Source: Parelaphostrongylus tenuis (taxonomy: Eukaryota; Nematoda; Chromadorea; Rhabditida; Metastrongylidae). Taken from it: a stretch of DNA of 64,000 bases. Of this stretch, positions 1 to 11,654 are shown piece by piece. The stretch covers positions 1 through 64,000 of the forward strand of contig JAHQIW010001263.1 in assembly GCA_019055375.1 (NCBI GenBank), read 5' to 3'. The position numbers and the translations under genes are program-made. Under the pieces are notes generated by a model. That model was not told the origin of the DNA, did no database searches, and saw only the letters and a program-made list of their open reading frames with translations. The number at the start of each line of letters is the position of its first letter. Position 1 is the stretch's first letter.

Positions 1-1059
1 AAAAGTCTTCACGAAAAAGGAACAAGTATCGCAGTAGCCAAAAATTTGAGCTTTTGGAAGATTAGTAACACTGTTATGAAAAGCTCCCAATGAGCGAAAA
101 GGGCAGGTTCTTCATTTGTCCCGGATAACATACTTCTATCAAATCAGTGAGAACCGGGAACACGTGCATGCACTATAGCCACATGCAACACTGACGGCAC
201 TCATACAAGAAACCTACGTTTCCAAAGGCCCAGTAGCTCCACCCAGCAAGTCAAACGTGATCTTTTGCATGGCCTCCATGTGTTGCGTCGTAATATTGCC
301 AGGGACATAGAATAACGTCCTGAAAAACGCGTAGAAAATGTGACATCACTGGTACAATATTAGGCTGCCCCATAATTCTCCCTCATTTCGACACTTTTGT
401 GAATTCAGTCGTCATTCATTTGAAAAGTTCAATTGATCGACAATATAATAACAATCATAAGCAATAATATGCAACCATTTGCTCGACAAAGATTGAATGC
501 CTTTCCCCCAGAGAGATTGAGGCTGATGAGCAATGAGCTCGGTGAGATTACCTTTAAAGTAGTTGAAATCTTTCAACTATGTCTCCACAGAAGCTGCTAC
601 AAAGGCGGGGAAGAGACGATAACCCAAAGAAGCAGTACCGGAAATTACGGTGGATGTATTACCGCAGTCCAGCTCACTTTCTCCAGAATCGGCGAGGTAG
701 CTTTGCAGTGTGAGGTCGGATGTTACCATGAAGAAGAGCGACACTGTGTGGTCTCGAACTCTTCTCTCTCACTGTTATGGCCAACTACTGGCATAGACAC
801 CGGCATTCACTTCCCATAACAGCATGCCCTACCAATCCCAGAAAACCGAGAGCATAATCATCTGAGCTGGGATTGGGGCGTTAGTCGAATTGGCGGGTCT
901 GGCTTCCAGTATCCTGGTGTGGTAGCCCAGTAGCCTACTACTATCCTAGAATTCTGATCTTGGCCACACCTAGTATTACCTTCTCCGACATGCCGCAGGC
1001 GTTTGACAATAACCCGTTCTGAAACAGAAAGAAAAAACTGAATAAAACATCAGTGTAAA
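1..1059. other. No gene recognised
   Basis: One open frame (433-819) starts at a TTG and resembles no family I know. At 361-385, TAGGCTGCCCCATAATTCTCCC looks like a mariner-type terminus, but no partner end or transposase was found. Confidence 0.4.
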
Positions 1060-1680
1060 AGAAATTGTGGGATAAACCCAAACAATAAAGTGGCTCCATA
1101 GTCCAGGAACTAGAGAAATAAACATCAAATTTATTGACCAGAAGTAAGTAAAATTGCATGATTTTGGTGTGGTTCATTAGCGTATTCTCTTGCAAATATT
1201 TAGGTATACAACAAGCCCCTCCTTGTTATAAAAAAGAGCTGTCTTTGGAACAAATTCGATCACTGCTCCGACACGCATTGGGCGTGGGGGAAAATGCCAC
1301 CAAAGCGGCGCGCAAGATTAAGGAGCTTCCTGAAAACAACCCAAGAGCAACAGCTCCGTCAAACTGTTGTCCCCCTTTGAACTTCGCGAACCACTTCCCA
1401 CCCGTCCTTTCCGCAATCGCATCATCGCCCCAAGCTCCATTAATCTTGCGTGCCGCTTTCTTGGCATTATTCCTTAGGCGCCATTCATGCATTAGTAACA
1501 AGCGAATTTGTTCCCACAACAGCTCCACCTTATAGCAAGCCTGGGAAGTTGTATACCTGAATGTTTGCAAGAAAAACGCACAAATGAACGATACTAAAAT
1601 ATGCTATTTTTGATTACCTCTAGTTGATATACTTGGTGTTCATTGCTTAAGTGTCAAAACTTACGGAACGAACTAATATT
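1060..1680. mobile_element. Palindromic mariner-derived element, copy 1
   Basis: Two fragments of the 5' half of a mariner transposase lie head to head. The plus strand from about 1240 reads LSLEQIRSLLRHALGVGENA...; the minus strand from about 1525 reads ELLWEQIRLLLMHEW...KWFAKF. Both are the mariner helix-turn-helix region. Outer arms share CATCAAATTTATTGACC and the GTATAC segment; the right end carries GTCAAAACTTACGGAAC, a mariner-type terminal repeat. Confidence 0.7.
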
Positions 1681-1959
1681 TATAGAGAGTCCTAAAGCAC
1701 TAACGAAGCGAGACTTCTGATCAACTCATCACAAGAAACATGATACACATAAAGGCGGAAATTGTACGAACCCTTCCGACCCAGGACGATTGTTGACCGT
1801 CACATCAGGCTGGCATTTTCGAAGCGGAACAGGTTCCGATCTTGAGAGTGCACTGCATGCATCGAAGATCTACAATTTCCTATTAAACTGCCTAATAACA
1901 ATTATCCATGCTTAAAAACCGATCACGAAAACTACATTCACTTCCTTGCCATTTTAACG

Positions 1960-2300
1960 ATATGAGCGCATATAGCGCAGTGGCTCTGTTAGTGCTTTGT
2001 GTCGCACACATCCACACTCATACACACACATACACACACAATGGTTTGATCCTGCGCTGTTGGCTCACCAAGCCATCCATCTCTCCGGGATTGGTAAACT
2101 GGTATCAGACTGGTCCCAGATGCCTGAATGGATAAGGAACACTAATTCAATACAGTGTTAGGTACCGCGAGTCACTGTGAAGGACAGATATGTCAGTCAA
2201 TCGCCTCGAATGAAGCTAAAAAGTTGAAGACATATGCATGGCCTATACCTGGGGATTGATCAAGGCCGAGAGCTTTATCCTCTTTACCCATTGCCTGATG
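1960..2300 (+). repeat. tRNA-derived SINE, family 1
   Basis: Starts with an A-box-like ATATAGCGCAGTGGCTCTG and a B-box-like GGTTTGATCC, followed by the family body CACCAAGCCATCCATCTCTCC. An (AC)n insert sits between the boxes. Same family as the copies near 2.6, 13.5, 17.0, 17.6, 21.7, 24.6, 57.8 and 62.1 kb. Confidence 0.7.
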
Positions 2301-2589
2301 ATATGCTGCGAGCGCAATCAATGAAATCCTGAAACTTTCAGTCAAGACTGCGCCCATCATCCACTTAAGAGAGCTTCCTTCATAATAACATTGCCTTTGG
2401 GGTGAAAGTAGTCATCACAATCATGTTGCACTAATTTCATTTGCGATACCTCAATCAACCATAACGAGCATGAGAGGGAAGACCGTTTCAGGCTTTCCCT
2501 GTGATTTGTCCTTTCGTCATTGGTAGACCAACAGACTCTAATATAACAATCCAACAAGCAGGCATTGTATAGGGACAGGGCTCCAAAAG

Positions 2590-2810
2590 GATAAATCTCT
2601 CGGCATGATAAGCCTCTGAGTGATGCACCTTGTATTTGACTTTTAACTCCGTCTGAGGTGACTGAGTGTATATGTGGCCTTTGCAATGACTCTGATGGCC
2701 AACCGTTGTATCGAGTCAGTGCTGCTTATCCTCGCAGGAGTCTGGGAGAAGTTTAATAACAGTCTACTAAGTTCGGAGGGATGGAGAGCTTGGTTTGCAT
2801 GTTCATATAC
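2590..2810 (-). repeat. tRNA-derived SINE, family 1 (partial)
   Basis: Shares ATAAATCTCTCGGC, TCAGTGCTGCTTATCC and GGAGGGATGGAGAGCTTGG with other copies. The tRNA-like head is missing. Confidence 0.55.
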
Positions 2811-2849
2811 TTTTGCGCATATAATAATTCTTATAAGCTAAGAAAACCA

Positions 2850-3215
2850 CAAGTGTGATACGTAATCTTCTTTTCGCTCTTACAAGCGCACAATGAAGAC
2901 TTTTCTAGAAATAGAACGTCACCCTAGAACTGCCGTGATTTTTGTTAATGAATGAGTATTGGAACAATCTAATGAAAAGCCACCCACAGATCTTAGCCGT
3001 ACAAACAAGGCACCTCGAGTGTGAGACATTGATCCACTTTAGCTGCTACAGTTCATTAGAAAAAGCTTCTTTAAAAACTAAGCATAGCATTCAAATCGCA
3101 GAGATTTAGGCTTTCAAATTACTGCTGAAAATTCTAGCGAAAAAACTCTGTTCGGCGAAAGATACATTGTTAAAGGTTGCTGAAGCGATCTGATAAGAGA
3201 TCAACAGTTATTCGG
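2850..3215. repeat. Dispersed repeat with CGAATGATTACT-like core, cluster 1
   Basis: Blocks ATCTTCTTTTCGCTCTTACA, GAGATTTAGGCTTTCAAATTACT, AAAACTCTGTTCGGCGAAAG recur with small changes near 5.5-6.2, 6.3-6.7, 7.2-7.7, 42.1-42.9, 47.6-47.8 and 61.3-61.6 kb. Non-coding; no termini are clear. A non-autonomous transposon family is likely. Confidence 0.55.
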
Positions 3216-6200
3216 CAAATCAAAAACCAAGCAACCAACCTCCAACGAGGCATCGTCGAACTTCCTTTTTCGTGGCAACGACAGTTCCGGTTCGATCACT
3301 TTGCGAACTGATCGAAATGTCTGGCATCCTTTGCGGAGACATCTAAAATTAATTATCAATTACTTACTTAATTTGTTTGGCGACAACGTTTAAGAAACGA
3401 GAGTTTGTTTACTGTTTACACGACCCATCATCACAATCACATCGCTGGGGAGTTCTTGTTGAACCGCGGGAGACTGCTGAGGTTGAACTCGGCTCCAAGT
3501 GCGCCGCAAGGAGCACAACCACTCGAACACGGCGGACCCCCCCCCCCCCCCACCTCCCAAAAAAAGAAAAAGAATCATCAAGAAGATATCAATTTGGCGT
3601 ACCTGTACGCGGCATATTCGCGGATCTCTCCCTTGTATTTGCTTTTGCGGATGCACAGCTTCATAGGGTAGTCGCAGAGATGACAGTGTATCTCCTCGGG
3701 CACTTCAGTGGTTTGCCCGTTGAAGGACACCAGATGACCGGATCCCGGAACGCTACCTAAACATAAAACCTATTTTTTCCCACAAATTTTAGTGAAGACA
3801 ATAGTAGAGCTAAGGAAGCTCGAACCATCTGCAGCGATCGCATTTGACGGCGCCAAAGCTTCGAGGGTAACAGGTCCAGACATGCGTGTCGGAAGCGTAT
3901 CACGTCGGCTTGCACAACCATCCGAGAAACTCAGTGAATTGTTGCTACCGGATTTCGACTAAATCAACGAACACTGAGATATTTCATGAGCCAATGAGCT
4001 TAGGGTTGACTCACCACTGCCCCGTTTTTTCGATTTCACAGCTGCTAAGGCTTCGGCAAGAGTGGGGTTCAGCTGATCGAGTGTGAGATCGTTGTTCATT
4101 GATGACTGATTAGCATTGGTCAGAGAGCGCTGCTTTCTCATCCCAAGGGCTCCACCAAGTGTCACCATTGAATACTTCGTATCCGTACTGTCATCTGCAG
4201 TGTCAGTGATTCAATAGCACACTAACTCCTCGTACAAATCGAGACTTTTTTCTTTGCTCTTTACCAATTATTGAACAGTACCATAAGTTTTGGCACAAAA
4301 GAAGTAAACACTAAATTTACTAACCAGGACCAATTGAAACTGCATGACCTTGATATCGTTCGATTGCACATTTTCTTGCTAACACTTTGATATACAACAT
4401 ACCAATACTCGCCTCAAGGCGTAGCTGTCTTGGGAAAAAATTCGCTCTACTCATGCACGAATGGTGCGTAGGGGAAAATGTTAGCGAAACAGTGCACAAG
4501 ATTGTTGGAGCTTTCCATGGACGACTCGAGCGCTACTAACCCTCCAGGCTTCTCTCTCCAGATTCGAACTTGGTGAACCACTTCCTGATCGTCCTATCTG
4601 CCACCGTGCCCATCGCTCCTACCTCAATTAATCTTGGGCAATGCTTCGCTAGCATTTACCCCTTTGCACCAGTTGTGCACGAGTAGCAAGCGAATTTCTT
4701 CCCAAGATAGCTTCGTCTTAAAGGAAGTAAAGGCAATTTATATACCAAAAGGTTCGCAAGAAAATGCGGGATTGAACCATACCAAAGTCAAGGAAGTACA
4801 TAAATCCCGGCAAGTAGTTGTTGTGTCTATTTTCACATGCCAAAACTTATGGAACAGTCTGATATTAATGATAAAAGAAAAATGAGTTAGAGCCGTGTTC
4901 TGATCTCTATTTTCCTGCAAAAAAAAAGGAAGAAAAGAAAATTACTGGGTGTGCCATTCGACACGAGAAGACGTGTCGTCGGATGACCACTGCATGGAGT
5001 CGAACTGGTGGTGGTTGAAATCGAAGAGCGACCAGTTGCTGGCAACTTCAAAAGAGATGGTTTCGCTTCAGGAAATGCTCCATTCGATTCATGTGGAGTA
5101 CGTGTGCCTCCTTTTTCTTTTACACACTATAAAAAATTATTACAACATAAAAGTTTGAAAATAATTATATCGATTTTCTGTTATTCATGTGAATTCACCC
5201 TTTGTGCTTTGATTAATAAGTGCTCCTGTTAGTGCTGTTGCGAAAGGAAAACAGGATAATTTTCCGTCATCACAATCCATTTTCCAATCCTTTCCGAATA
5301 AAACCTTCCCGCCTCTTTACTGAGTTCCAGTATTCAAACGGTAGCGCAAATCTCGGTAACTGTGATACAACACTTGATTACTAAAATAAGCCTTGGTACT
5401 GTACCTTGGACCTTTCGCTGCACAAGAACTTTTCATGAGAGCCTTAGAAATCATTCGGAAGTTTAAATCATGAGGAACGGCAGTTGACCGATCACACAGT
5501 GCAATCCGCAAAAAGCGCGCGATTTTCGTTATTGAATTAAGGTTTTTCCTTTAAGTAGGAAGCAAAACGTTGGACTTTTTGGGTTAATCTTATACTACAT
5601 GACTTCCTCTATACGGTCATATGTTTTTCGTGAATATATAACTTTCCTGTAGGATAAGAACTTCAAGTGCAAAACGTGATCTTCTTTCCGCCCTTGTAGC
5701 GTTATATAACAGCCTTTCGAAAAATCAAGTACACCATCGCAATCCTCGCGATTTGAGTTATCGAATGACTAGTAAGAGTTTGGCAAAGAGTCATAAACAA
5801 GCCCCAACCGAGCGAATAGAGCGAACTCAAAAAGAGTTTTCCAAAAACCAAACGAATTGTTGAATTCACAGAGATTTGAGCTCTCGAATGATTACGAAGT
5901 GTCTAAGAAAAACATTTCGTCCACTGATCTTTAAACAATCGAACAATCATGTTCCTCAGCTGGGAAGCGTCGTCGCTGAGGGGTTAAATCTCTGGTTAAT
6001 GCGCTACGTGCTCCTTTCTTGAAAAGACCCTTTTGCAAACCTGTAGCAATATATCTCATAATCATTTTTGAGCGAAATACTCGACATTGTATAGATTTTG
6101 AGTGGCTCAAAAAATGATTATCACACATACTGAAAGTGGTGCGTGGTCTTAAGCAATCACTCGAAACCCTGAAGATTTTTTCAGAGCGCAGGAAAAAGTC

Positions 6201-9200
6201 CTAAATCAAATAGTAAAAATTGCACTACAATTGTCCAATGCGTCAACGCGATAGATCTATCGATTGCCGCATGGAGTGCAAGGCCACCACCCCACACCCG
6301 CCTACGCCCAGCCCACGAACTAGTCGAAAATCAATACTCGCGTATGTGAAACTCAGCCTTATTCACCTTGCTAAACTGTAGTAAACGGTCTTTCCTGATA
6401 AATAAGCATAGCGTTGGAATCCTGGAAACTTACGCTATCGAATGCTTACTTATAAACTGAGAAAAGAACTCTGTCCTACGAGAAATATGCGTGTGTGAAA
6501 CGCAAATGCCTTATTTTCCGCTGCGGCGCTGGAAAAAGGCTTTTTCAAAAGAGGAGCATATAACGCACTAGCCGGAGATTTGATCTTTCGAATGCTTACT
6601 AAAAGTGCAATGCAAAATGTTTGTTCAGCGAAAAGGATCGAATCATCATTTGTTATCTTATAACGGACAAGTACCGAAACCCTCTCCTCTCTGATACTCG
6701 AGTAAGCTTTGATAATAATGAACTTATCCGTCAGCCGTTTTGACTAGTATTACTTAGAGTTCCTTTATGAATTACAATTAAGCTTGTGTTGTACCTATAA
6801 ACAACGTGGCATTTCGCTCAGTGGTAAAGGGCAAGATTTCGCTGAAAGCTGAGGTTTTTATCTTTGTGCTAGGCATATTACCTCTCTGAGGAATCTCAAA
6901 GTCCTCTAAGTCAGAACACATAATCATGCGCCACAGCGATTGCATTCGCGAACCAACCGTGGTCCCGTAGTGTAGCGGTTAACACCCTGGACTTTGAATG
7001 CAATAACGCGAGTTCGAATCTCGCCTAGACCTTACCTATGGTGCCACTAGATGAGTAAAACTAGAACCGAGCTTCACACGGCGCGCATTATCGCGCGTAT
7101 TTCCGCCACCTGTCTGAAAACGTTTTTTCCTTTTTTCCTCGGGAATTCTAAGTTTTCCCATTAGATTTGTAGAAGAACCTATGTTCCATCGTTCTGCAGG
7201 GCTTAGGCATCTATTTTCATTCTGCATGACCCAAATAAACCCGCTACTAAACCTAAGCAACTAAAGTCTAGAAGCGCAAAATGAAATAATTTTCTTTTCG
7301 CTCTTCCACGGCTCTATGGAGACTTCTTCACGATCCAAGCTCTCCATCAGAATCACCTAAGTTCATGCTACCGGATACCTACTAAAGGTTCGAAAGATCA
7401 ACCCCTCCCCCCCCCCCCCCCCCCACTCCCCCCTCCTCCAGCCACTTTGGTGTCATAAGCCGATAAAAAACTGCGCGCCCAGTGTGAAACTCTTTCGTTT
7501 TTCACTGCTACAGCGCACTGAAAAAGCCTTTTCAAAAAAACAACCATAGCACTGGAGTCGACGCGATTTGATCTATCGAATGATTACTAAAACTCTGAAA
7601 AAGGAGAGGAGATTCTGCTCTTTAAAAGCTGAAAAATGGATCACGGTGACGGAATTGGACTAAAAACCGTAAAAATCCATCATTGAATGTCCGAATATAG
7701 GGGCAAACATTCAAGTTAGAGTTCCATTTCGGCATGATCTACGACAAATTCTGTGAAAACTTATATGAACTAACCATGTTCTGAGGCAAAACCGTGAAAG
7801 GTTCGTCAGCGGATTGCGCGCACTCGCGATCGAGCAATGGTGGGGATTCGTCGCCACCCATTGGAGGAGCAAAGCAGTTTACAAGCTGAATCAAATCTTT
7901 AACGTTCTCGGGAGAATTCCTAAAAAGCTTCTTTTTCAAGACCTTCTCTCAGTAGAAAAAGCACTGCCCATGAGACCTAACAGTTCAAGTTAAACACGAA
8001 TCAGCACTGACTGGCTCTCAAATTAGACTAAAAGTTCTTCAAATATTCAAAGAAGATGACAATTTTACTTTACTAATGTTACTGAAGTAGGTAAGTTGAA
8101 AAGGAAGAACTCGGAAGAGAATGATCTCGAAAATGAACGAGGACGCCCGGCCACTCGGGATGACGGGAATCTCTAAAGTCGCGCGCGGGTGGGGTTGCAC
8201 TTTGTAGATCAAAACTGATCGACGACTATCGCATGCCGCCTCGAGATCACGTTGGCAGCTACCGGATTTGGCGCTGGGAATCATCGCTCCAGTGAAGTAC
8301 GAGTGCTTACAGCCTAATTTTCCTGGATCGATCACTGTTAGGCTTCTGATTCGATATTGATTTCATGATCTCGTCATCCACTCGCCTATGCGGTGTCTTC
8401 CGTCCGTAGATCACCACCCGATCAATCGGTCCGTCACCGGGGTGTCGGTGCGCGCCCACTGGACGTCGCCGAACGACCAATGATGGGACTCCCCTTACCA
8501 CCTTCTCACCTCCCCTAAATCGACACTCCATCTTGCTACTACTACTACTCGATTACCCTTTACTGCCTGATCTTCTCAACAGACAGCTTCTAAACCGTTC
8601 GCCGCTGAACTCAAAACACTCAAGACAACGGACGATATGGTCTCTGAGCAACGACTACAACTCACTGCGCTGGTGAGTCCACTAGAAAATATACCAGGAA
8701 AATTTCCAAAATTTCTTTCGCACCATTTCTTTTTTCAGTCATTTTTTTCATTTCAAGTCGAGTTTTAGCCAAAAGGCTGTGGTCTGTGTTGGACAATGCT
8801 CTAGTAGCTTCAGCCAAGGGATAGGACTCTAGGATAGAAGCAGCAAACCACGGAATTGGGGTAGGGATACTAGCACGATACTAGGGTGCTATGCCAAGCT
8901 ACTAGCAAGATGGAGGTATACTAGGCCGGTAATACTAACAGCCAGATCTGGTAGCTTGCTCACCTAAAGCCGAAGTTCCACGCTCGGAAGATTTGGCTCT
9001 CGCGTTTCTGGGCAATGACAAGGTATGGTGTTTTGGGAACTGCTCGACAACATGCAAATACAATCAGCGCCAACGTCCACGGAGAAAAACTCCGGAATTT
9101 GGTCGCAGCAGCGCCGGAGAAGCATCCAGAACAACTTAGTGTCGCCTTTCCCCAGGATAACACTCGACCTTACACTGCAAGTCAACATGTCACGTTTTTC

Positions 9201-10541
9201 AAAGACTGGTCTGGACCCGACCACATCCAGCGTATGTCCCAGATAGGGCTCCATCGGAATATCACCTCTTCTAGGCCCTGAAGCAGCCCTGTGGAAGAAA
9301 AATTTCGAAAACAAGAAAACCAGCGCAAAAGTGACTTCACCGATTTTCTGAGAGGAATGCGTCCATTTTTGGCCCAGAAAAAGGCTGCACATCATTGATC
9401 TTGATGGTGATTATACTGTGAAGAAACAGATTTCTTCAAATAAATATAACTGAATCAACAAAAGTGTGGAAATGCGGAAGAACGTAATGGAGAAGCCAAT
9501 AAATTTTGATAGTCAGCTATGTTCTGATTGACTTTCTTTCAGCAACGCGGTCGACGAATCGAGCAACGAACGCGTGGATTCTCATTTAGTAGTTTCTATA
9601 GAGCACAGAGTGATTCAAATGATCAGATTGATTTGTAAGTTAGTACCGAAATGTTCCTAAAATTTCCCTTTTGTTTTTTCAACAGCATGTACCAAAATTT
9701 TATGCCAAAAAAGAGTTGTAGAGGAGTATTCGTAAGCGAAGATGATAATGTGTTTTAGGATTCGAGCATTCTCTGATGTTTCCTTAGCCGGCGACTATCC
9801 AGTTAACAAGAAAGGCGAACACACGATGCCTAGGACTATAAGCGATGGAGCATTTGGAAGGAGTTTTCGAAAAGATCTAAAGAAAGTCGTCAAGAGAGAG
9901 CGCAGGTTGGATATCTAGTTGTTTAGGAAAAAAACAGAAAAAAAACTCTAGATAGTTTCTAAATGATCTAAATGAATAAACACGTAACGTATACATCAGA
10001 GGAGACGTACCGCAATGAGTAATTCGTTTGGTGTTAGCGTTTTCAAAAAGTCTGAGTTTTCCGTCGAAGCACTCGTCGTCGTCGGCGGCGCCGTCATCGT
10101 CGTCGTCGTCATCGCCGTCGTCGTCGTCGTCGCCGCCGTCGTCGTCGTCGTCGATGTGTACAGAAGTCGTCGTGGAGCCACATAGAGTTGAGGACCTTGT
10201 CGTACCGTGATCATCTCATTCACCTGGATCTCTAAGCCTTCCTCCTCCTCCGGCTCCTGCTTCAGCTCTCTTTCGAGTTCCGTTTTGATCTCCGGACTAT
10301 TCTGGACTGACAAGCTGTCCACGGGGTCCTCTTCCTCGTACGATGACTCAAGCTGTTCTATGATTTGCTTCAAATGAGTAAACGATTTACGGCAACCCCC
10401 TTGCTGATCATTGAACTCATCCTTGTTGTACGTGATATTATTAATCGGCGATCGTCGTGAATTCCTGCTACTGGCCAAAATTCTCGGAAGGCTTCTACGC
10501 TGTTTACTAACAGTGGTAGTAGACACGTCCATCCTAGCCAT
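3201..10541 (-). CDS. Multi-exon nuclear protein with putative Cys zinc-binding segment (unrecognised family)
   Basis: Six exons join in frame on the minus strand: 10541-10011, 7945-7775, 5126-4946, 4194-4015, 3756-3603 and 3342-3240. Each has a GT donor and AG acceptor, and all phases agree. The ATG is at 10541. If the last exon reads through, a TGA follows at 3203-3201 and the protein is about 452 residues; a further 3' exon is not excluded. The N-terminus is Ser/Arg-rich, then acidic (motif KQEPEEEE), then a Thr-rich tract. The fifth and sixth exons give a Cys-pair segment: CHLC, then KLC, then YRCLRKGCQTFRS, followed by the basic run PRKRKFD, which resembles a nuclear localisation signal. 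The Cys spacing (C-x2-C ... C-x4-C) suggests zinc binding and faintly recalls zinc ribbons of ISXO2-type proteins. I do not recognise the family. Intron 1 holds an opposite-strand gene; intron 3 holds a palindromic mariner. Alternative: a shorter transcript starting at the ATG at 8531 with donor GTAAGG. Confidence 0.68.
4268..4868. mobile_element. Palindromic mariner-derived element, copy 2
   Basis: Same architecture as the copies near 1.1 and 24.2 kb. The left terminus CCATAAGTTTTGGCAC (about 4279) pairs with the right terminus GCCAAAACTTATGG (about 4838). Inside, the plus strand encodes a broken LSWEKIRS... transposase start and the minus strand a second one from about 4715. It sits in intron 3 of the minus-strand zinc-type gene. 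Confidence 0.7.
5500..6700. repeat. Dispersed repeat cluster 2
   Basis: Several degraded copies of the family near 2.85 kb: GATTTGAGTTATCGAATGACTAG, GAGATTTGAGCTCTCGAATGATTAC, GATTTGATCTTTCGAATGCTTAC. This stretch is intron 2 of the minus-strand zinc-type gene and holds nothing else recognised. Confidence 0.5.
6961..7032 (+). tRNA. tRNA-Gln(UUG)-like gene, probably a pseudogene
   Basis: The sequence begins GGTCCCG, has an A-box-like GTGTAGCGGTTAACAC, an anticodon loop CTTTGAA (anticodon UUG) and a B box GAGTTCGAATC. The acceptor stem has two mismatches (CTAGACC instead of CGGGACC). The anticodon stem is broken: CTGGA faces TGCAA rather than TCCAG. It is closer to a real tRNA than the SINEs in this window but probably not functional. 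Confidence 0.6.
7270..7650. repeat. Dispersed repeat cluster 3 with a long C-tract
   Basis: Contains GATTTGATCTATCGAATGATTACT and CAGCGCACTGAAAAAGCC blocks of the dispersed family. Interrupted around 7406-7424 by an almost unbroken run of C. Confidence 0.5.
8637..9918 (+). CDS. Small three-exon hypothetical protein nested in an opposite-strand intron
   Basis: Three exons, 8637-8672, 9543-9634 and 9759-9918, splice in frame with GTGAGT and GTAAGT donors and CAG/TAG acceptors. They encode 95 residues ending ...KRERRLDI then TAG. The frame stays open upstream to an acceptor-like CAACAG at 8582, so an N-terminal extension of 18 codons (TASKPF...) or a trans-spliced 5' UTR starting there is possible. 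A poly(A) signal AATAAA sits at 9975-9980, 57 nt after the stop. The product is basic and Ser/Arg-rich with no domain I recognise (motifs RTRGFSFSSFYRAQSDS, KKGEHTMPRTISDGAFGRS). Intron 1 contains a dead mariner fragment (about 9000-9320). It lies within intron 1 of the minus-strand gene. Confidence 0.6.
9000..9320 (+). mobile_element. Mariner transposase C-terminal remnant
   Basis: The plus strand reads GMVFWELLD, then in a shifted frame ...EKHPEQLSVAFPQDNTRPYTAS, the mariner HDNARPH region. A further shift gives VPDRAPSEYHLF-like residues. Several frameshifts make it dead. It lies in intron 1 of the small plus-strand gene. Confidence 0.7.
10070..10160. repeat. Trinucleotide (GTC/GCC)n array inside a coding exon
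   Basis: About 26 near-perfect GTC/GCC/ATC triplets. On the minus strand they encode the Thr/Ala/Met tract (TSTTTTTAATTTTTAM...) of the zinc-type gene's first exon, so length changes there would keep the frame. Confidence 0.8.
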
Positions 10542-10559
10542 GCCTTTATGTCAGGTAAG

Positions 10560-11480
10560 CTAGTGATCTGAATAAAACTGATGGATAGCTACAGATTTGT
10601 CCGATACTCCGATAGAGAGAAAAAAAAATAGCTTATGATAAAACGTACATAGAGAAAAAAGGAAGACTGATTTCAAGATGATGTCGTCGATCGTCGAAGA
10701 ATCAGTTGTGAGCGGATAAGCAACAGCGTTTCACAGATCTAGAAGATATTAATGGTAACGGAATGCCAATGGGGCACATTGGGGGGCAATCATTGACGGG
10801 GTGACGACATCCACGAACGCGGGAGGTCACAGGCATGGATCAGCAGAGCGCGTCGCGACTGCAACGCGTTCTTTGTGAAAGGAGCAGACATAACAACGAT
10901 AGAAATGGAAGAAAAAAAACAAAGAGATCAGGAAATGGTGGATTATGTTCATCGACGAGCGACAAGGGGGAGGCCTATCAAGAGCTCAACATGTCGTCAA
11001 CTGAGCGATTATCAAAGGGGTTTAACATTGAACACCTGGGAGTATCCAGCCATCGACGGGGTTATCTGATTCCATTATTGCTGTGAAAGCAGCATAGACT
11101 TGCTTCATATATTTTATGATAATGATAGAAGTGATGGCGATACATTATCACATACTCATACCTTATCAAAGCAAATCGTTAATCTCAAGATATTTCGCCT
11201 AATCATGATTGCGGCTTATCACCAAGCTGTGATTCATACGTCTATTGAACGCTGTAGGGAATTTTTTCAGTAGTAAAAGGAAGAGGAAATCATAGCGACG
11301 ATGTCGGTGTTAATATGGTCAATATCCTGCGTCCATAGATGATTTGATAGCAAAAAGAAAAGTTCCAAAGTAAAATGACGAGCACTTTTTATTTTCAAAA
11401 TGCGTGTGGCGTTTCCAAAAAATGACGTATAGGATTTCCCCTCGTCTTGAAAAACTCAATATGTATTATATCATGTTACA
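10560..11480. other. No gene recognised
   Basis: Upstream of the minus-strand gene start at 10541. Contains a short GGGGGG string and two overlapping open frames (10835-11086) without recognisable content or splice structure. Confidence 0.4.
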
Positions 11481-11610
11481 TACGCACTAAATATGCATAT
11501 ATATGCATGTGTACATGTGTATATATACTTTTGTACATGTGCACGTATACGTATATGTACACATATATTTGTATACACACATGTATGTACGTATATATGT
11601 ACTAAAATGA
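11480..11610. repeat. TA/TG-rich microsatellite
   Basis: Alternating purine-pyrimidine tract built of TATA, TGTACA and CGTATA blocks, immediately left of a mariner remnant. Confidence 0.75.
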
Positions 11611-11654
11611 ATATATATCATTTCTCATTATTCAATAGCATTGATTTTGAAGCT

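Noticed and set aside
433..819. 128-codon open frame near the left edge
   Set aside because: Starts at TTG, has no splice signals, and its translation resembles no family; it lies in repeat-rich sequence.
7406..7424. Long C-run (and the shorter one near 3540) as a quadruplex regulatory element
   Set aside because: Both lie in intronic repeat DNA and are single homopolymers; they may be assembly-sensitive tracts, and nothing ties them to regulation.
8307..8531. 74-codon GC-rich open frame on the minus strand
   Set aside because: It has an ATG and an internal GTAAGG donor, so it could be an alternative first exon, but the exon at 10541-10011 joins the next exon equally well in phase and gives a more natural continuous helix. 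Kept only as an alternative start.
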